A DNA stretch of 64,000 nucleotides from Streptomyces changanensis (GCF_024600715.1 NZ_CP102332.1:4464001-4528000), one strand, 5' to 3'. Shown: positions 35,463-45,806, counted from the stretch's first letter. A program made the numbers and translations. Notes: generated from the sequence alone by a model not told the origin.

Positions 35463-35699
35463 AATCCCCCCGCGAGGGAAGGGCCGACGGCCAGACGAAC
35501 TGGTGTGGTCCTGGACTGAGGAGGGGTTCTGGCTTTCAGTGGAGGCCGGTGTTGCGGGCCGTCCCGATCGCCACGTAGAGACTCGCAAACCTCAGCGGCG
35601 GATACAACCCCTTCCGAAAAGTTTTTTTTGATTCCTCGGTGTCGGCTAGGTCACAGCCGTACTTCCATGGGGTGGACCCCAGCCCATACGTTCGAGATA

Positions 35700-35716
35700 A
35701 AGGGCCAGGGGCCCTT
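35700..35716 (-). terminator. Short terminator after the lipid kinase gene
   Basis: AAGGGCC and GGCCCTT pair across a 3-nt loop, 4 bp after the stop. Confidence 0.5.
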
Positions 35717-35720
35717 CCGC

Positions 35721-36689
35721 TCACACAATCACACCCAGTGCTCGGCGAACGCCTGTGAACGTCACGCTCGTGCGGAGCCCCAGGTGGTCTCCGTCCATCT
35801 GGAAGGGGAGCGGCACCTTCGAATGCAAGGCGAAGTCCGTCTGGTCGTGCAAGGTCACCGCGTCCTTGCCGTGCGGACCGCGTTCCGGGGTCGAGGTCAG
35901 CAACTGGGTGGCGTACCGGGCGACGGCGGGCGTCGACAACCGGCTCAGGGCGAGCACGTCGAGCGCGGTGTCGAAGGACGCCTCGGGCGAGGCGTACACC
36001 GGCCGGTTGCCCAGGTACGTCCACGGCGAGGTGTTGCAGACTATCGACAGCACGAGGTCCCGGACCGGGTCGTGCCCCGGCCGCTCCAACGTGATCGTGC
36101 CGTGCCGGCGGTGCGGGTCGCCCAGCAGCTGGCGGACCACCTGTCGCAGGTACAGCGCGTGCGTCGACCGCTTGCCCCGCTCCCGCTGCTGCTCGACCCG
36201 GCCGACCACCCCCGCGTCGAAGCCGAAGCCCGCACAGAAGGTGAACCAGCGGGGCGGGACCGCCTCGTCCTCCGTACCGGGCGTGCCGGCCGCCAAGCCG
36301 AGGCCGACGGTGCGGCTGCGTCGCCCGGCCAGCGCGTCCAGGATGGCGCCGGTCGCCTCGACGGCGTCGTTGGGCAGGCCCAGCGCGCGGGCGAAGACGT
36401 TCGTGGAGCCGCCCGGCACCACCGCGAGCCGCGGCAGCCGGTCGGGGTCCGGTCCCCGGTGCAGCAGACCGTTGACGACCTCGTTGACCGTGCCGTCGCC
36501 GCCGAGCGCCACGACCAGGTCGACGTCGTCGGAGTCAGCCGCCCGCCGGGCGAGGTCACGGGCGTGCCCCCGGTACTCCGTCGTCACCGCGTCCAGCTTC
36601 ATCTCGCTGGCCAGGGCGTGGATCAGTACGTCACGGGTGCGGGCACTCGTGGTGGTGGCTGCCGGGTTGACCACGAGGAGTGCGCGCAT
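35721..36689 (-). CDS. Diacylglycerol kinase family lipid kinase
   Basis: 322-residue kinase of the DagK/YegS group. LLVVNPAA begins the nucleotide site, VVALGGDGTVNEVVNGLL (about 60-76) is the family signature, and VPGGSTNVFARALGLP follows. In studied relatives it phosphorylates diacylglycerol or related lipids to recycle membrane lipids. ATG 36689 is the first sensible start; the open frame continues upstream over the divergent gene as noise. It is divergent from a small membrane protein gene (70 bp between starts). Confidence 0.9.
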   Translation of the reverse strand: MRALLVVNPAATTTSARTRDVLIHALASEMKLDAVTTEYRGHARDLARRAADSDDVDLVVALGGDGTVNEVVNGLLHRGPDPDRLPRLAVVPGGSTNVFARALGLPNDAVEATGAILDALAGRRSRTVGLGLAAGTPGTEDEAVPPRWFTFCAGFGFDAGVVGRVEQQRERGKRSTHALYLRQVVRQLLGDPHRRHGTITLERPGHDPVRDLVLSIVCNTSPWTYLGNRPVYASPEASFDTALDVLALSRLSTPAVARYATQLLTSTPERGPHGKDAVTLHDQTDFALHSKVPLPFQMDGDHLGLRTSVTFTGVRRALGVIV

Positions 36690-36758
36690 GCCCGCCAGGT
36701 TACCTACCGCGCGGTACCGCGCCCAGGGGGGCCGGGAGCGGGCGGCTACCCTGCTGGG

Positions 36759-37181
36759 GTGAGCAGCAGCGAACAGCACCCCGCCCCCCGGACCCGTCCC
36801 ACCCGCGTGACGGCCGCCGCCGCGGTGGCCGGCCTGGAGGCGCTGGCCCTCTTCGCCGGGGGCGTCTACGTCCTCGTGAACACCCTGACCGGCACGCCCG
36901 ACGGCGTCACCCAGGCCCTCACCGGCGGGGCGACCCTCGTCGCCCTGGGCCTCATCCCGCTGCTCGCCGCGCGGGGCCTGCTGCGCTGCCGCAGCTGGAG
37001 CCGGGGGCCGGCGATCGTCACGCAGATCATGGCGCTGCCCGTCGCGTACACCCTGCTCACGGCGACCGGCGCGGCGATCCCGGCGGGCATCGCCCTGGCC
37101 GCCGCGGCGGTCACGGGGCTGGTCTGCCTCGTCCACCCCGCGACCACCCAGGCCCTCGGCATCGGCCGCGGCGGCGCCTGA
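36759..37181 (+). CDS. Small four-helix membrane protein of unknown function
   Basis: 140 residues with four hydrophobic helices: AVAGLEALALFAGGVYVLVNT, ALTGGATLVALGLIPLLAARGLL, IVTQIMALPVAYTLLTATG and GIALAAAAVTGLVCLV. Between helices 2 and 3 is RCRSWSRGPAIV, a pattern common in uncharacterised actinobacterial membrane proteins. The GTG start follows GGGG. Divergent from the lipid kinase. No function recognised. Confidence 0.75.
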   Translation: MSSSEQHPAPRTRPTRVTAAAAVAGLEALALFAGGVYVLVNTLTGTPDGVTQALTGGATLVALGLIPLLAARGLLRCRSWSRGPAIVTQIMALPVAYTLLTATGAAIPAGIALAAAAVTGLVCLVHPATTQALGIGRGGA

Positions 37182-37334
37182 GCGCTCCGGCGCGCGCCCA
37201 CCTTGGGTCCCGTCCGCATCCCGGGCCCCGTCCGGCGGCCCACCGCCCCGCGCGCGGAGCACGGCGGGGCGGACGGGGTACCACTCCTCGGGCCGGGCGT
37301 TCCCCCCGGGCGGAGTGCCACCCCTCGGCCGGGC

Positions 37335-38297
37335 CTACTCCTCCACCAGCAGCTTCTCGCGCAGCTGTGCCAGCGTCCGGGCCAGCAGCCGGGAGACGTG
37401 CATCTGTGAGATGCCGACCTCCTGCGCGATCTGCGACTGGGTCATGTTCCCGAAGAACCGCAGCAGCAGGATCCGCTTCTCGCGCGGCGGCAGGTCCTCC
37501 AGCAGTGGCTTCAGCGACTCGCGGTACTCGACGCCCTCCAGCGCCTCGTCCTCCGCGCCCAGCGTGTCCGCGACGGCGGGCGACTCGTCGTCCGTGTCGG
37601 GCACGTCCAGGGAGAGCGTGGAGTAGGCGTTGGCGGACTCCAGCCCCTCCAGGACCTCCTCCTCCGAGATGCCGAGCTTCTCGGCCAGCTCGTGCACCGT
37701 GGGGGAGCGCCCGTGCAGCTGGGACAGCTCCGCCGTCGCCGTGGTGAGGGACAGGCGCAGCTCCTGGAGGCGGCGCGGCACCCGGACCGCCCACCCCTTG
37801 TCGCGGAAGTGCCGCTTGATCTCGCCCACGACCGTCGGCGTCGCGTACGTCGAGAACTCGACGCCCCGCTCCGGGTCGAAGCGGTCCACCGACTTGATCA
37901 GGCCGATGGTCGCGACCTGCGTCAGGTCGTCCAGCGGCTCGCCGCGGTTGCGGAAGCGGCGGGCCAGGTGCTCGACCAGCGGCAGGTGCATGCGGACGAG
38001 CTGGTTGCGCAGCTCCGCCCGCTCCGGGGAGCCGTCCGGCAGGTCGCGCAGGCGGACGAACATCGCCTTCGCGCCACTGCGGTCCTGGGGGTCGTGCTGG
38101 GTCCTGTTCCGCCGCTCGTGCCCGTGTTCGCTCATCTTGGCCGCCCGCTCTGTCCGCGCCTGCTCCGGCGCCTCCACCAGACCGTCCACCGGGTGCGGCC
38201 GCGCCTGCTGTTCCGGGATGCCCTCGATGCCCTCCGCCGCGCTGAAGGCCCGGGGGCCGCGCTCCTCGTTCCGCACCGGACCGTCCCCGTCCCTCAC
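37335..38297 (-). CDS. sigH: SigB/F-type stress sigma factor SigH
   Basis: Alternative sigma factor of the SigB/SigF group. Region 2 (EHLARRFRNRGEPLDDLTQVATIGLIKSVDRFDPERGVEFSTYATPTVVGEIKRHFRD), region 3 and region 4 (GNMTQSQIAQEVGISQMHVSRLLARTLAQLREKL) are complete. Position and antagonist gene identify it as SigH of S. coelicolor, linked to osmotic stress and septation. GTG 38297 overlaps the antagonist stop (GTGA) and gives 320 residues, with a 54-residue Pro/Glu-rich extension. The internal ATG 38135 gives the 266-residue core. Several SigH forms are known in S. coelicolor, so both may be used. Confidence 0.93.
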   Translation of the reverse strand: MRDGDGPVRNEERGPRAFSAAEGIEGIPEQQARPHPVDGLVEAPEQARTERAAKMSEHGHERRNRTQHDPQDRSGAKAMFVRLRDLPDGSPERAELRNQLVRMHLPLVEHLARRFRNRGEPLDDLTQVATIGLIKSVDRFDPERGVEFSTYATPTVVGEIKRHFRDKGWAVRVPRRLQELRLSLTTATAELSQLHGRSPTVHELAEKLGISEEEVLEGLESANAYSTLSLDVPDTDDESPAVADTLGAEDEALEGVEYRESLKPLLEDLPPREKRILLLRFFGNMTQSQIAQEVGISQMHVSRLLARTLAQLREKLLVEE

Positions 38298-38707
38298 GCC
38301 GGCCCGGGTCCCGCGCCGCGCTGTTTGTACAGGCTGATCGAGACCGTACGGTCGTCCGCCACCGAGGAGTCCACCTTGCCCGCCAGGGCGGACAGCACCG
38401 TCCAGGCGAAGGTGTCCCGCTCCGGCGCGCGGCCGTCGGTCGTGGGCGCCGACACCGTGACCTCCAGGGAGTCGTCGATCAACCGGAAGACGCAGCTGAG
38501 GACCGAGCCGGCCACGGCCTGTTGCAGCAGGATCGCGCAGGCCTCGTCGACCGCGATGCGCAGGTCCTCGATCTCGTCGAGGGTGAAGTCCAAGCGCGCC
38601 GCGAGGCCGGCCGTGGCCGTACGCAACACGGACAGGTAGGCACCCGCAGCGGGCAGCCGGACTTCCACGAAGTCCTGGGTCCCGGGCTCGCCTGCGATCT
38701 GGGACAC
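38294..38707 (-). CDS. Anti-sigma factor of SigH (RsbW/UshX type)
   Basis: 137-residue serine kinase-like anti-sigma factor. The HATPase fold shows LDEIEDLRIAVDEACAILLQQA (N box) and the later SVADDRTVSISLYK strand. In S. coelicolor the equivalent gene directly precedes sigH and its product (UshX/PrsH/RshA) binds SigH. GTG 38707 is preferred because GGAGGTGAG stands directly in front; the open frame to 38860 has no SD. It overlaps sigH by 4 bp. Confidence 0.92.
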   Translation of the reverse strand: MSQIAGEPGTQDFVEVRLPAAGAYLSVLRTATAGLAARLDFTLDEIEDLRIAVDEACAILLQQAVAGSVLSCVFRLIDDSLEVTVSAPTTDGRAPERDTFAWTVLSALAGKVDSSVADDRTVSISLYKQRGAGPGPA

Positions 38708-38972
38708 CCTCACCTCCAAGGTGGCACAAACTCGTTCGGGGGCCGGGGGGGTGTGAGATCCCCCCGGAACCGTGCGGTACGCAGGAGTGCGTAGTCGCGG
38801 TGACGCTATCGCGATCCATGGTGCCGTGTCGCCGGGGCCCCCGGGTCCGACGACTGTCACTCATAGTAGGCACACGAGTACGGACAGTGGCTAGTGCTCT
38901 GCGGCGACCAATCCGGAGAATCCGGCGGAGGGTTGACGTACCCAGGTGCCGGGGTGTCGAACCGTCCCGTTC

Positions 38973-39890
38973 TCAGCCGGGACCGCCTCCGGCCGGTTCC
39001 GGGCGGCCGGTCACCACCCCGGCCACGGCCGTCCCCGGCGTGAAGGCGCCCTCCTCGGCCAGGGTCACCAGCGCGTACAGCATCTTGGCGACGTACACGC
39101 GTTCCACGGCCAGCCCGTGCCGCGCCCCGAAGTCCTCGGCGAACTCCTCCAGCGCCGGACCGCTGCGGGCGTACCCGCCGAAGTGGAAGCGGTCGTCCAT
39201 GTTCCACCGGCCGGCCGGTCCGCCGAAGGCCCGCTCCTGCAGGGCCCGCACCGCCCCGCCCAGGAAACCGCCCCGCAGTACCGGAATCCCCAGCGCGCGC
39301 TGCTGCGGCCCGAGGCCCGCCGCCAGCCCGGCCAGGGTGCCGCCCGTACCGCACGCCACCGCCACGACGTCCGCCCGGCCGCGCAGCTCCCGGCCCAGCC
39401 CGACGCAGCCGCGCACCGCCGCCGCGTTGCTGCCGCCCTCCGGGACGACCACCGTGTCCTCGGGCGCGCCGCGCAGCAGCCGCGCCACGACCGCCGGGTC
39501 GTCCTTCGCGCGGTACGTCGCCCGGTCGACGAAGACCAGGCGCATCCCGTCCGCCGCGCACCGCTGCAGCGACGGGTTCAGGGGCCGGCCGGCCAGCTCG
39601 TCGCCCCGGACGACGCCGACCGTCGGGAAGCCGAGCAGCCGCCCGGCGGCCGCGGTGGCGCGCAGGTGGTTGGAGTAGGCGCCGCCGAAGGTCAGCACGG
39701 GGCGCCCGGCCGCCCCCGCCAGGTTCGGGGCGAGCTTGCGCCACTTGTTGCCCACCAGGTCCGGGTGGATGAGGTCGTCCCGCTTGAGCAGCAGCCGCAG
39801 GCCGCGCCGGGTGAACCGGTCGTCGTCGACCGCCACCAGCGGGGAGGGCAGCCGCGGCTCCAGGGCGGCGGCGGGGTCGCGGGACGTCAC
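38973..39890 (-). CDS. PLP-dependent D-cysteine desulfhydrase / ACC deaminase family
   Basis: 305-residue fold-type II PLP enzyme. The cofactor Lys is in LVGNKWRKL (about residue 50), with substrate motif [17 protein letters not shown] next and [12 protein letters not shown] and [11 protein letters not shown] binding the phosphate. The GNK-x-RK plus SNH pattern is shared by D-cysteine desulfhydrases and ACC deaminases, and sequence reading alone cannot separate them. GTG 39890 is the most likely start, since upstream residues are Arg/Pro-rich noise. It precedes the sigH operon on the same strand, but a 265-bp gap separates them. Confidence 0.85.
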   Translation of the reverse strand: MTSRDPAAALEPRLPSPLVAVDDDRFTRRGLRLLLKRDDLIHPDLVGNKWRKLAPNLAGAAGRPVLTFGGAYSNHLRATAAAGRLLGFPTVGVVRGDELAGRPLNPSLQRCAADGMRLVFVDRATYRAKDDPAVVARLLRGAPEDTVVVPEGGSNAAAVRGCVGLGRELRGRADVVAVACGTGGTLAGLAAGLGPQQRALGIPVLRGGFLGGAVRALQERAFGGPAGRWNMDDRFHFGGYARSGPALEEFAEDFGARHGLAVERVYVAKMLYALVTLAEEGAFTPGTAVAGVVTGRPEPAGGGPG

Positions 39891-40191
39891 CCGCCCATTG
39901 TGCGACCCGCCACCGCACGGCCCCGGGGCGGTCCCGCGGTACGGGCGCGGACGGGGTCGCGCGGCGGCCGGGCCGGCGGTACGGACGGGGGCGCGGTACG
40001 GGCGCGGCGGCCGGAACCGGTCGCTCCACGCCGCTCCGCGCGCCACCGCCACCGCCGCCGAATCGAAAAGGATCTCTAACTGCCCAGCGATATCTTCATT
40101 CAGTCCCACTCATTTGTGTAATGGCGTCCTCACGCCACGTGCTGAAAGGCTTCTGCCGCAGGTCCGTACGGAAAGATCGAGAGGGACGTCC
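39891..40191. other. Intergenic region and promoter zone of eshA
   Basis: 301 bp between divergent genes. The first 170 bp are GC-rich with a repeated GCGGTACGGGCGCGG motif. From 40065 to 40130 the sequence becomes markedly AT-richer, with a TGTAAT (40117-40122) and a TTCATT 16 bp before it, a plausible eshA promoter. Confidence 0.6.
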
Positions 40192-41616
<1,425 letters not shown>

Positions 41617-41708
41617 GGACCGGGTACGGGCGGGGCGCCCTGCACCGGCGCCCCCGCCCGTACCCCTGCCCGGAAGAGGACACAGGCCCAGGGAGCGGAG
41701 GAAGAACC

Positions 41709-42773
41709 GTGACGATGACCCACACGGACGGGACCGGTACGCGGCACGAGGGCGACGGCCGGGACGCGTTCGCGCTCCTCGACCGCACCCACGCCGCCGT
41801 CACCCCCCGGCTGCGCGCCGGCCTGGACTCGCTGCCCGGCCCCCTGCGGCGGGTGGCCATGTACCACTTCGGCTGGGAGCACGCCGACGGGACACCCGCC
41901 TCCGGCCGCCCCGGCAAGGCGCTCCGCCCGGCCCTCGTCCTGGCCGCGACCCGTGCTCTCGGCGGCGACCCGGCCGTCGCCGTGGGGGCGGCCGCCGCCG
42001 TGGAGCTGGTGCACAACTTCACGCTGCTCCACGACGACATCGTCGACGAGGACCGCACCCGCCGCGACCGGCCCACCGCCTGGACGGTCTTCGGCGTGCC
42101 CGACGCCCTCGTCGCCGGGGACGCCCTGCAGGCCCTGGCGCTGGGCACGCTCGTCGCCGAGGGACACCCGGCCGCGCCGGCCGCGGCGGCCCGGCTCGGC
42201 GCCTGCGTGGTCGAGCTGTGCGCGGGCCAGCAGGCGGACTGCGCCTTCGAGGAGCGCGGCCCGCTCGACGTGTCGCTGGACGAGTGCCTGGCGATGGCGG
42301 AGGCCAAGACCGGTGCGCTGCTCGGCTGCGCCTGCGCGCTCGGCGCCCTGTACGCGGGCGCGGGGGAGGCGCAGGTCGCGGCGATGGACGCGTTCGGCCG
42401 GCAGGCCGGGCTGGCGTTCCAGCTGATCGACGACCTGATCGGCATCTGGGGCGACCCCCGGCACACCGGCAAGCCGGCCGGGGCGGACCTGGTCGCCCTC
42501 AAGAAGTCGCTGCCCGTCGTCGCCGCGCTCACCTCCGGCACGGCGGAGGGCGCGGAGCTGGCCGAGCTGTACCGGCGGCCGGCGCCGACGGACGAGCACG
42601 TGGCCCGCGCGGCCAGGGCCGTCGAGCGGGCCGGCGGACGGGACTGGGCCCAGGCGGAGGCCGCCGACCGGATGGCGCGGGCGGTCGACGAGCTGTCGCG
42701 CGCGGTGCCCGACCTGGCGGCGGCCGGTGAGCTGCTGTCGCTGGCGGAGTTCGTCACCCGGCGCTCGTACTGA
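41709..42773 (+). CDS. Polyprenyl diphosphate synthase, probable encapsulin cargo
   Basis: 354-residue trans-isoprenyl diphosphate synthase. The first aspartate-rich motif is in LLHDDIVDEDRTRRDRPT (about 107-121, DDxxDxD form) and the second in QLIDDLIGIWGD (about 239-249). The substrate-binding KALRPALVL (about 71) is present. The first about 25 residues are polar and glycine-rich, unlike the usual helix start, and could be a cargo-loading segment. GTG 41709 follows GGAGGAAG. It is 92 bp after eshA in the same direction and likely in one transcript. Product chain length is unknown. Confidence 0.92.
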   Translation: MTMTHTDGTGTRHEGDGRDAFALLDRTHAAVTPRLRAGLDSLPGPLRRVAMYHFGWEHADGTPASGRPGKALRPALVLAATRALGGDPAVAVGAAAAVELVHNFTLLHDDIVDEDRTRRDRPTAWTVFGVPDALVAGDALQALALGTLVAEGHPAAPAAAARLGACVVELCAGQQADCAFEERGPLDVSLDECLAMAEAKTGALLGCACALGALYAGAGEAQVAAMDAFGRQAGLAFQLIDDLIGIWGDPRHTGKPAGADLVALKKSLPVVAALTSGTAEGAELAELYRRPAPTDEHVARAARAVERAGGRDWAQAEAADRMARAVDELSRAVPDLAAAGELLSLAEFVTRRSY

Positions 42774-42796
42774 GCGGACCGGCGGACCGGCGGGCC

Positions 42797-42832
42797 GCAC
42801 GGGCCGGGCCGTGGTCCCGGCCCGGCCCGTGC
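42797..42832. terminator. Bidirectional terminator after polyprenyl synthase
   Basis: 14-bp perfect stem (42797-42810 with 42819-42832) with an 8-nt loop, between convergent genes. Confidence 0.85.
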
Positions 42833-42838
42833 CGTTCC

Positions 42839-43414
42839 TCAGCCGGCGGGGACGATCCGCTCCACCACGAGGTCGACCACCCGGTCCAGCTCCCTGCCCG
42901 CGAGCACGCCCGGCAGTGTCAGCCGCTCCAGGAGCAGACCGGTCATGGCCAGGTAGAGGAGCAGGACCGTGTCGGCGTCACCGGGCAGTCCCGCGTCCAT
43001 GTGGAAGCGGATGTTCCGGTCGAGTTCCTCGCGGACGGCCCGGTCCAGCTCGGCCCGGAGCGCCGGGCGGCGCGTGGCCTCCAGGCGCAGCTCCAGCAGA
43101 GCCAGGTAACCGGTGCGCTCCTCGGCCGTCCGCCGCACCAGCCACTTCATCAGCTCGGCGACCAGCTCCCTGCCGGGCGCCGGGCGCGTCACCGTGTCGA
43201 CCTGCTCGGGGGCCGGGCTCATGCGGACGTGGATGCGCGCCCCGGCCTGGGTGAGCAGGTCGTCCCGGTCGGAGAAGTAGTTGGACGCCGTGCCGGCCGG
43301 GACGCCCGCCCGGGCGTCCACGGCCCGGAACGTCAGGCCCCTCGCGCCCTCGTCGGCGAGGACGTCGATGGCGGCGTCGAGCAGCGCGGACCTGCGCTCC
43401 GGATTCCTGGCCAT
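42839..43414 (-). CDS. TetR-family regulator
   Basis: 191-residue regulator. HTH at the N-terminus (ALLDAAIDVLADEGARGLTFRAVDARAGVPAGTASNYFSDRDDLLTQAG, about 10-58) and a C-terminal helical domain with a conserved LLLLYLAMTGLLLERL. ATG 43414 follows AAGGAGG with 6 bp spacing. It is divergent from a RibD-like gene; inverted repeats in the 138-bp gap are likely operators. Ligand unknown. Confidence 0.9.
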   Translation of the reverse strand: MARNPERRSALLDAAIDVLADEGARGLTFRAVDARAGVPAGTASNYFSDRDDLLTQAGARIHVRMSPAPEQVDTVTRPAPGRELVAELMKWLVRRTAEERTGYLALLELRLEATRRPALRAELDRAVREELDRNIRFHMDAGLPGDADTVLLLYLAMTGLLLERLTLPGVLAGRELDRVVDLVVERIVPAG

Positions 43415-43467
43415 GACGGCCTCCTTCTCCCGTGTCCGAGGGGCGAGCGCGATTTTCCTTGCATTGT

Positions 43468-43499
43468 CCACTACGCCTGTAGCACTCTGTCCGTAGTGG
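43468..43499. promoter_or_regulatory. Inverted repeat between TetR and RibD-like genes
   Basis: CCACTACG (43468-43475) and CGTAGTGG (43492-43499) are perfect inverted copies. A nested CTAC-gcct-GTAG (43471-43482) overlaps the left arm. The position in a divergent promoter region suggests the binding site of the adjacent TetR protein. Confidence 0.6.
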
Positions 43500-43552
43500 T
43501 TCGGGGGTCGGTCCTCGTGCCGTGTGCCCGCCCCCCACCGCGAAGGATCCGT

Positions 43553-44140
43553 ATGCGCACCTTGACCTACCTCGTCGCCTGCTCGCTCGACGGCTTCATC
43601 GGTGATCCGCAGGGTGACGCCACCTCCATGTTCCGCTTGCTCGACGAGGAGTACCTGGCCTTCCTCACCGGCGAGTACCCCGAGACGATCTCCGCCGAGG
43701 GCCGTCGCGCGCTCGGCATCGCCGACGCGCCGAACCGCCGCTTCGACACCGTCGTCCAGGGCCGCGGCAGCTACCAGCTCGGCCTGGACGCCGGCATGCC
43801 CAGCCCGTACGGCCACCTGCGCGAGATCGTCGCCTCCCGCAGCCTCACCACCTCCCCGCACCCGAACGTGGAGATCGTCGCGGGCGACCTCGTCGCCCGC
43901 GTCCGCGAGCTCAAGGCCGAGGAGAGCCCGCTCGGCATCTGGCTGTGCGGCGGGGCCCGGACCGCCGGGGAGCTGGTCGACGAGGTGGACGAGCTCGTGA
44001 TCAAGACGTACCCGCAGCTCTACGGTTCCGGCATGCCGATGTTCGGCGGCGCCCCCTTCGCCGTCGCCGACTTCGCGCTGGAGGACGTCCGCACCTTCGG
44101 CAACGGCGTCGTCGTCCGCACGTACGGCCGGAAGCGCTGA
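43553..44140 (+). CDS. Dihydrofolate reductase / RibD C-terminal family protein
   Basis: 195-residue NADPH-type reductase fold. The chain begins RTLTYLVACSLDGFIGDPQGD, the classical first strand and loop of the RibD_C family, and contains QGRGSYQLGLDAG, IWLCGGARTAGELVDEVDELVIKTYPQLYGSGMPMF and a C-terminal strand. These proteins are widespread in Streptomyces and mostly have no known substrate. Divergent from a TetR gene that may control it. Confidence 0.85.
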   Translation: MRTLTYLVACSLDGFIGDPQGDATSMFRLLDEEYLAFLTGEYPETISAEGRRALGIADAPNRRFDTVVQGRGSYQLGLDAGMPSPYGHLREIVASRSLTTSPHPNVEIVAGDLVARVRELKAEESPLGIWLCGGARTAGELVDEVDELVIKTYPQLYGSGMPMFGGAPFAVADFALEDVRTFGNGVVVRTYGRKR

Positions 44141-44159
44141 ACCGTCCTACCCTGGAGGT

Positions 44160-44462
44160 ATGGGCAGCGAAGGACGCCGCACCGTCCGCCGCCCGCAGGA
44201 GACGGGGGCCACCGAGCCCGCCTGTCCCTCCTGCGGACAGCCTGTCGGTACGGAAATACAGCGACGCAAGGTCCTCGGCGCGTGGGTCCCCACCTGGCAC
44301 CCCCGCCCGTGCGGCAACCCCGATTGCGCCCGCTTCGGCGAGGCGCCCGAGCGCGGGTCCCGCAGGACGCCCGGGACACCGGAGGCACACAGGACGCCCG
44401 ACGGGGCGCCGGACGGGCCGCCGCCGCGGAACGAGCCGGGCAACAGCACCAAGATCGGCTGA
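44160..44462 (+). CDS. Small protein with putative zinc ribbon
   Basis: 100-residue protein with no known function. Four cysteines lie in two pairs: CPSC (about residues 22-25) and CGNPDC (about 51-56), separated by a basic Trp-containing segment (RRKVLGAWVPTWHPRP), which looks like a zinc ribbon. The C-terminal third is Pro/Gly-rich and probably disordered. It starts 19 bp after the RibD-like gene, with GGAGGT immediately before ATG, so it may share that transcript. Confidence 0.65.
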   Translation: MGSEGRRTVRRPQETGATEPACPSCGQPVGTEIQRRKVLGAWVPTWHPRPCGNPDCARFGEAPERGSRRTPGTPEAHRTPDGAPDGPPPRNEPGNSTKIG

Positions 44463-44524
44463 ACTCCGGCCCGGAGGGTGTCCGGCGTCACGCCGGGGGA
44501 GGCCGTACCGCTACAGTCCGCGCC

Positions 44525-44971
44525 ATGTCATCGGAGTCGACTGAAGTCTGGACCGGCTGGTACCGGGACCGCCGCGGCGCGGAAGCGATCGTCATCACCT
44601 CGCAGGGCCGGGGCGTCAGCACCCGCGTCCGGGGCGTGCGGTACGGCGGCGGCGGCTTCGCCGCGCTGCGGGCGGCGGAGGAGGACGGCGGCCGGCCGCT
44701 GGCGGGCTGCGTCCTGGAGTGGGACCTCCCGCTGCCGGTCGTCCACGGCGGCACGACCCAACAGGGCACCCTCAGCTGCCTGTTGGCGCTCGGTGAGGCA
44801 CTGCCCGACGGCTCGCCCGAGCGGGTGGACCTGCAACTCACCCTCCACTGCGGGGGAGCGGCGTACGAGTCCGGCGTCACCGGTGGCGACTTCGAGCAGG
44901 CCCTCGGCCGGATCCTGCGGCAGCTGCCCGCCGGCACGCGCTTCGCGCGCGACCTCCTCCAGGCGGCCTGA
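44525..44971 (+). CDS. Hypothetical protein, DUF6304-like
   Basis: 148-residue soluble protein beginning ESTEVWTGWYRDRRGAEAIVI, with a central CVLEWDLPLPVV strand and a C-terminal FEQALGRILRQLPAGTRFARDLLQ helix. The N-terminal WTGWYRDR pattern recalls proteins annotated DUF6304 in Streptomyces; I hold this assignment loosely. No catalytic motif or membrane segment. It is followed by a very strong terminator. Confidence 0.7.
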   Translation: MSSESTEVWTGWYRDRRGAEAIVITSQGRGVSTRVRGVRYGGGGFAALRAAEEDGGRPLAGCVLEWDLPLPVVHGGTTQQGTLSCLLALGEALPDGSPERVDLQLTLHCGGAAYESGVTGGDFEQALGRILRQLPAGTRFARDLLQAA

Positions 44972-44994
44972 ACGCCCCGGCCGGGCGGCCCGGA

Positions 44995-45037
44995 ACGCAC
45001 CGGCGCCCCGCGGTCGCTCCGCGGGGCGCCGGTGCGT
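44995..45037. terminator. Bidirectional terminator before snpA
   Basis: A perfect 19-bp stem (44995-45013 with 45019-45037) with a 5-nt loop lies between the hypothetical gene and the convergent snpA, about 23 bp and 8 bp from the respective stops. Confidence 0.92.
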
Positions 45038-45045
45038 GCGGTCGG

Positions 45046-45714
45046 TCAGGACACGCGGGCGACGGCAGCGGCCAGGCCGTTGCGCCACAGCGAGTCGACC
45101 CGGGAGCGCTCCTGCGCGTTCGGGGTCGCGTTCTGGCACGACGGGCCGGGCCCGCCGCCGGACATCAGCTCGCTGCACGGCCCCGAGTAGTGGTCCGGTA
45201 GGCCGAGCACGTGCCCCGTCTCGTGGGACGTGACCCGGGTGGAGTTGTAGATCTGGTTCTGGCGGTAGTCGAGGAAGATGTAGCCCCGGCCGTGCCCGTC
45301 GGTGCTGGCGTACGAGCCGCGCGAGTCGTTGCCCTCGTAGTACCGGAAGTCGGGGTTGCTGCCCTCCTGCAGCTTCACGTTGACGACCGAGCTGTTCCAG
45401 ATCTGCGTCGAGCGGGCTATCTGCGTGCGGAAGCTCGGGGCGTTGGCCGCCGAGTACACGACCGTCACGGCCTGCGTGCCGGGCGTCGTGGCGCGCTTGC
45501 GCGCCACGGAGTCCATGACCGCCTCGAAGAAGGCGCGATTGGCCTTCGCCTCCTCCGACGAACCGGCGTACGCGGCGTACGGGGCGTGCGCGGCGCTCCG
45601 GTCGGCGGCTGGGGCGGGCGCCTCCGCGGCGGTGGCGGTGGTCGCGGCGGGCACGGCGGCGAGAGCGGCGGCGACGCTCAGCGCGGCGGCCAGCACGGCC
45701 CTGGGGTGCTTCAT
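45046..45714 (-). CDS. snpA: Secreted small neutral protease, snapalysin (M7)
   Basis: Extracellular zinc protease. A signal peptide of about 29 residues ([21 protein letters not shown] ... ATA) precedes a short pro-region and the mature M7 domain. [11 protein letters not shown] (His164, Glu165, His168, Asp174) is the snapalysin variant of the metzincin motif, with Asp as third ligand, and SELMSGG supplies the Met-turn. Two Cys near 180 and 193 probably form a disulfide. The 222-residue size fits the known milk-clearing protease of Streptomyces. It is divergent from its LysR regulator. Confidence 0.95.
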   Translation of the reverse strand: MKHPRAVLAAALSVAAALAAVPAATTATAAEAPAPAADRSAAHAPYAAYAGSSEEAKANRAFFEAVMDSVARKRATTPGTQAVTVVYSAANAPSFRTQIARSTQIWNSSVVNVKLQEGSNPDFRYYEGNDSRGSYASTDGHGRGYIFLDYRQNQIYNSTRVTSHETGHVLGLPDHYSGPCSELMSGGGPGPSCQNATPNAQERSRVDSLWRNGLAAAVARVS

Positions 45715-45806
45715 GGGGGGCTCCTACTCGTCCTGAACGGCTGGGGGGACGCGTTCGGTTGGACGAAAGTGTCGGGGAGCCCCGGGCGCCCGCGGATGAT
45801 GCCAGA

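Larger units (their letters stand above)
35404..35720. other. wblE upstream region
   Basis: 317 bp between wblE and the lipid kinase gene. It contains a Crp-like site (35447-35462), an unusual run of eight T (35622-35629) next to an A-rich stretch, and a small hairpin ending the lipid kinase transcript (35700-35716). A wblE promoter must lie here; the AT-rich part at 35611-35635 is a candidate zone. Confidence 0.65.

Noticed and set aside
35618..35632. Oligo-T run as a terminator
   Set aside because: No stable hairpin precedes it on the plus strand and no plus-strand gene ends here; more likely part of the AT-rich promoter zone.
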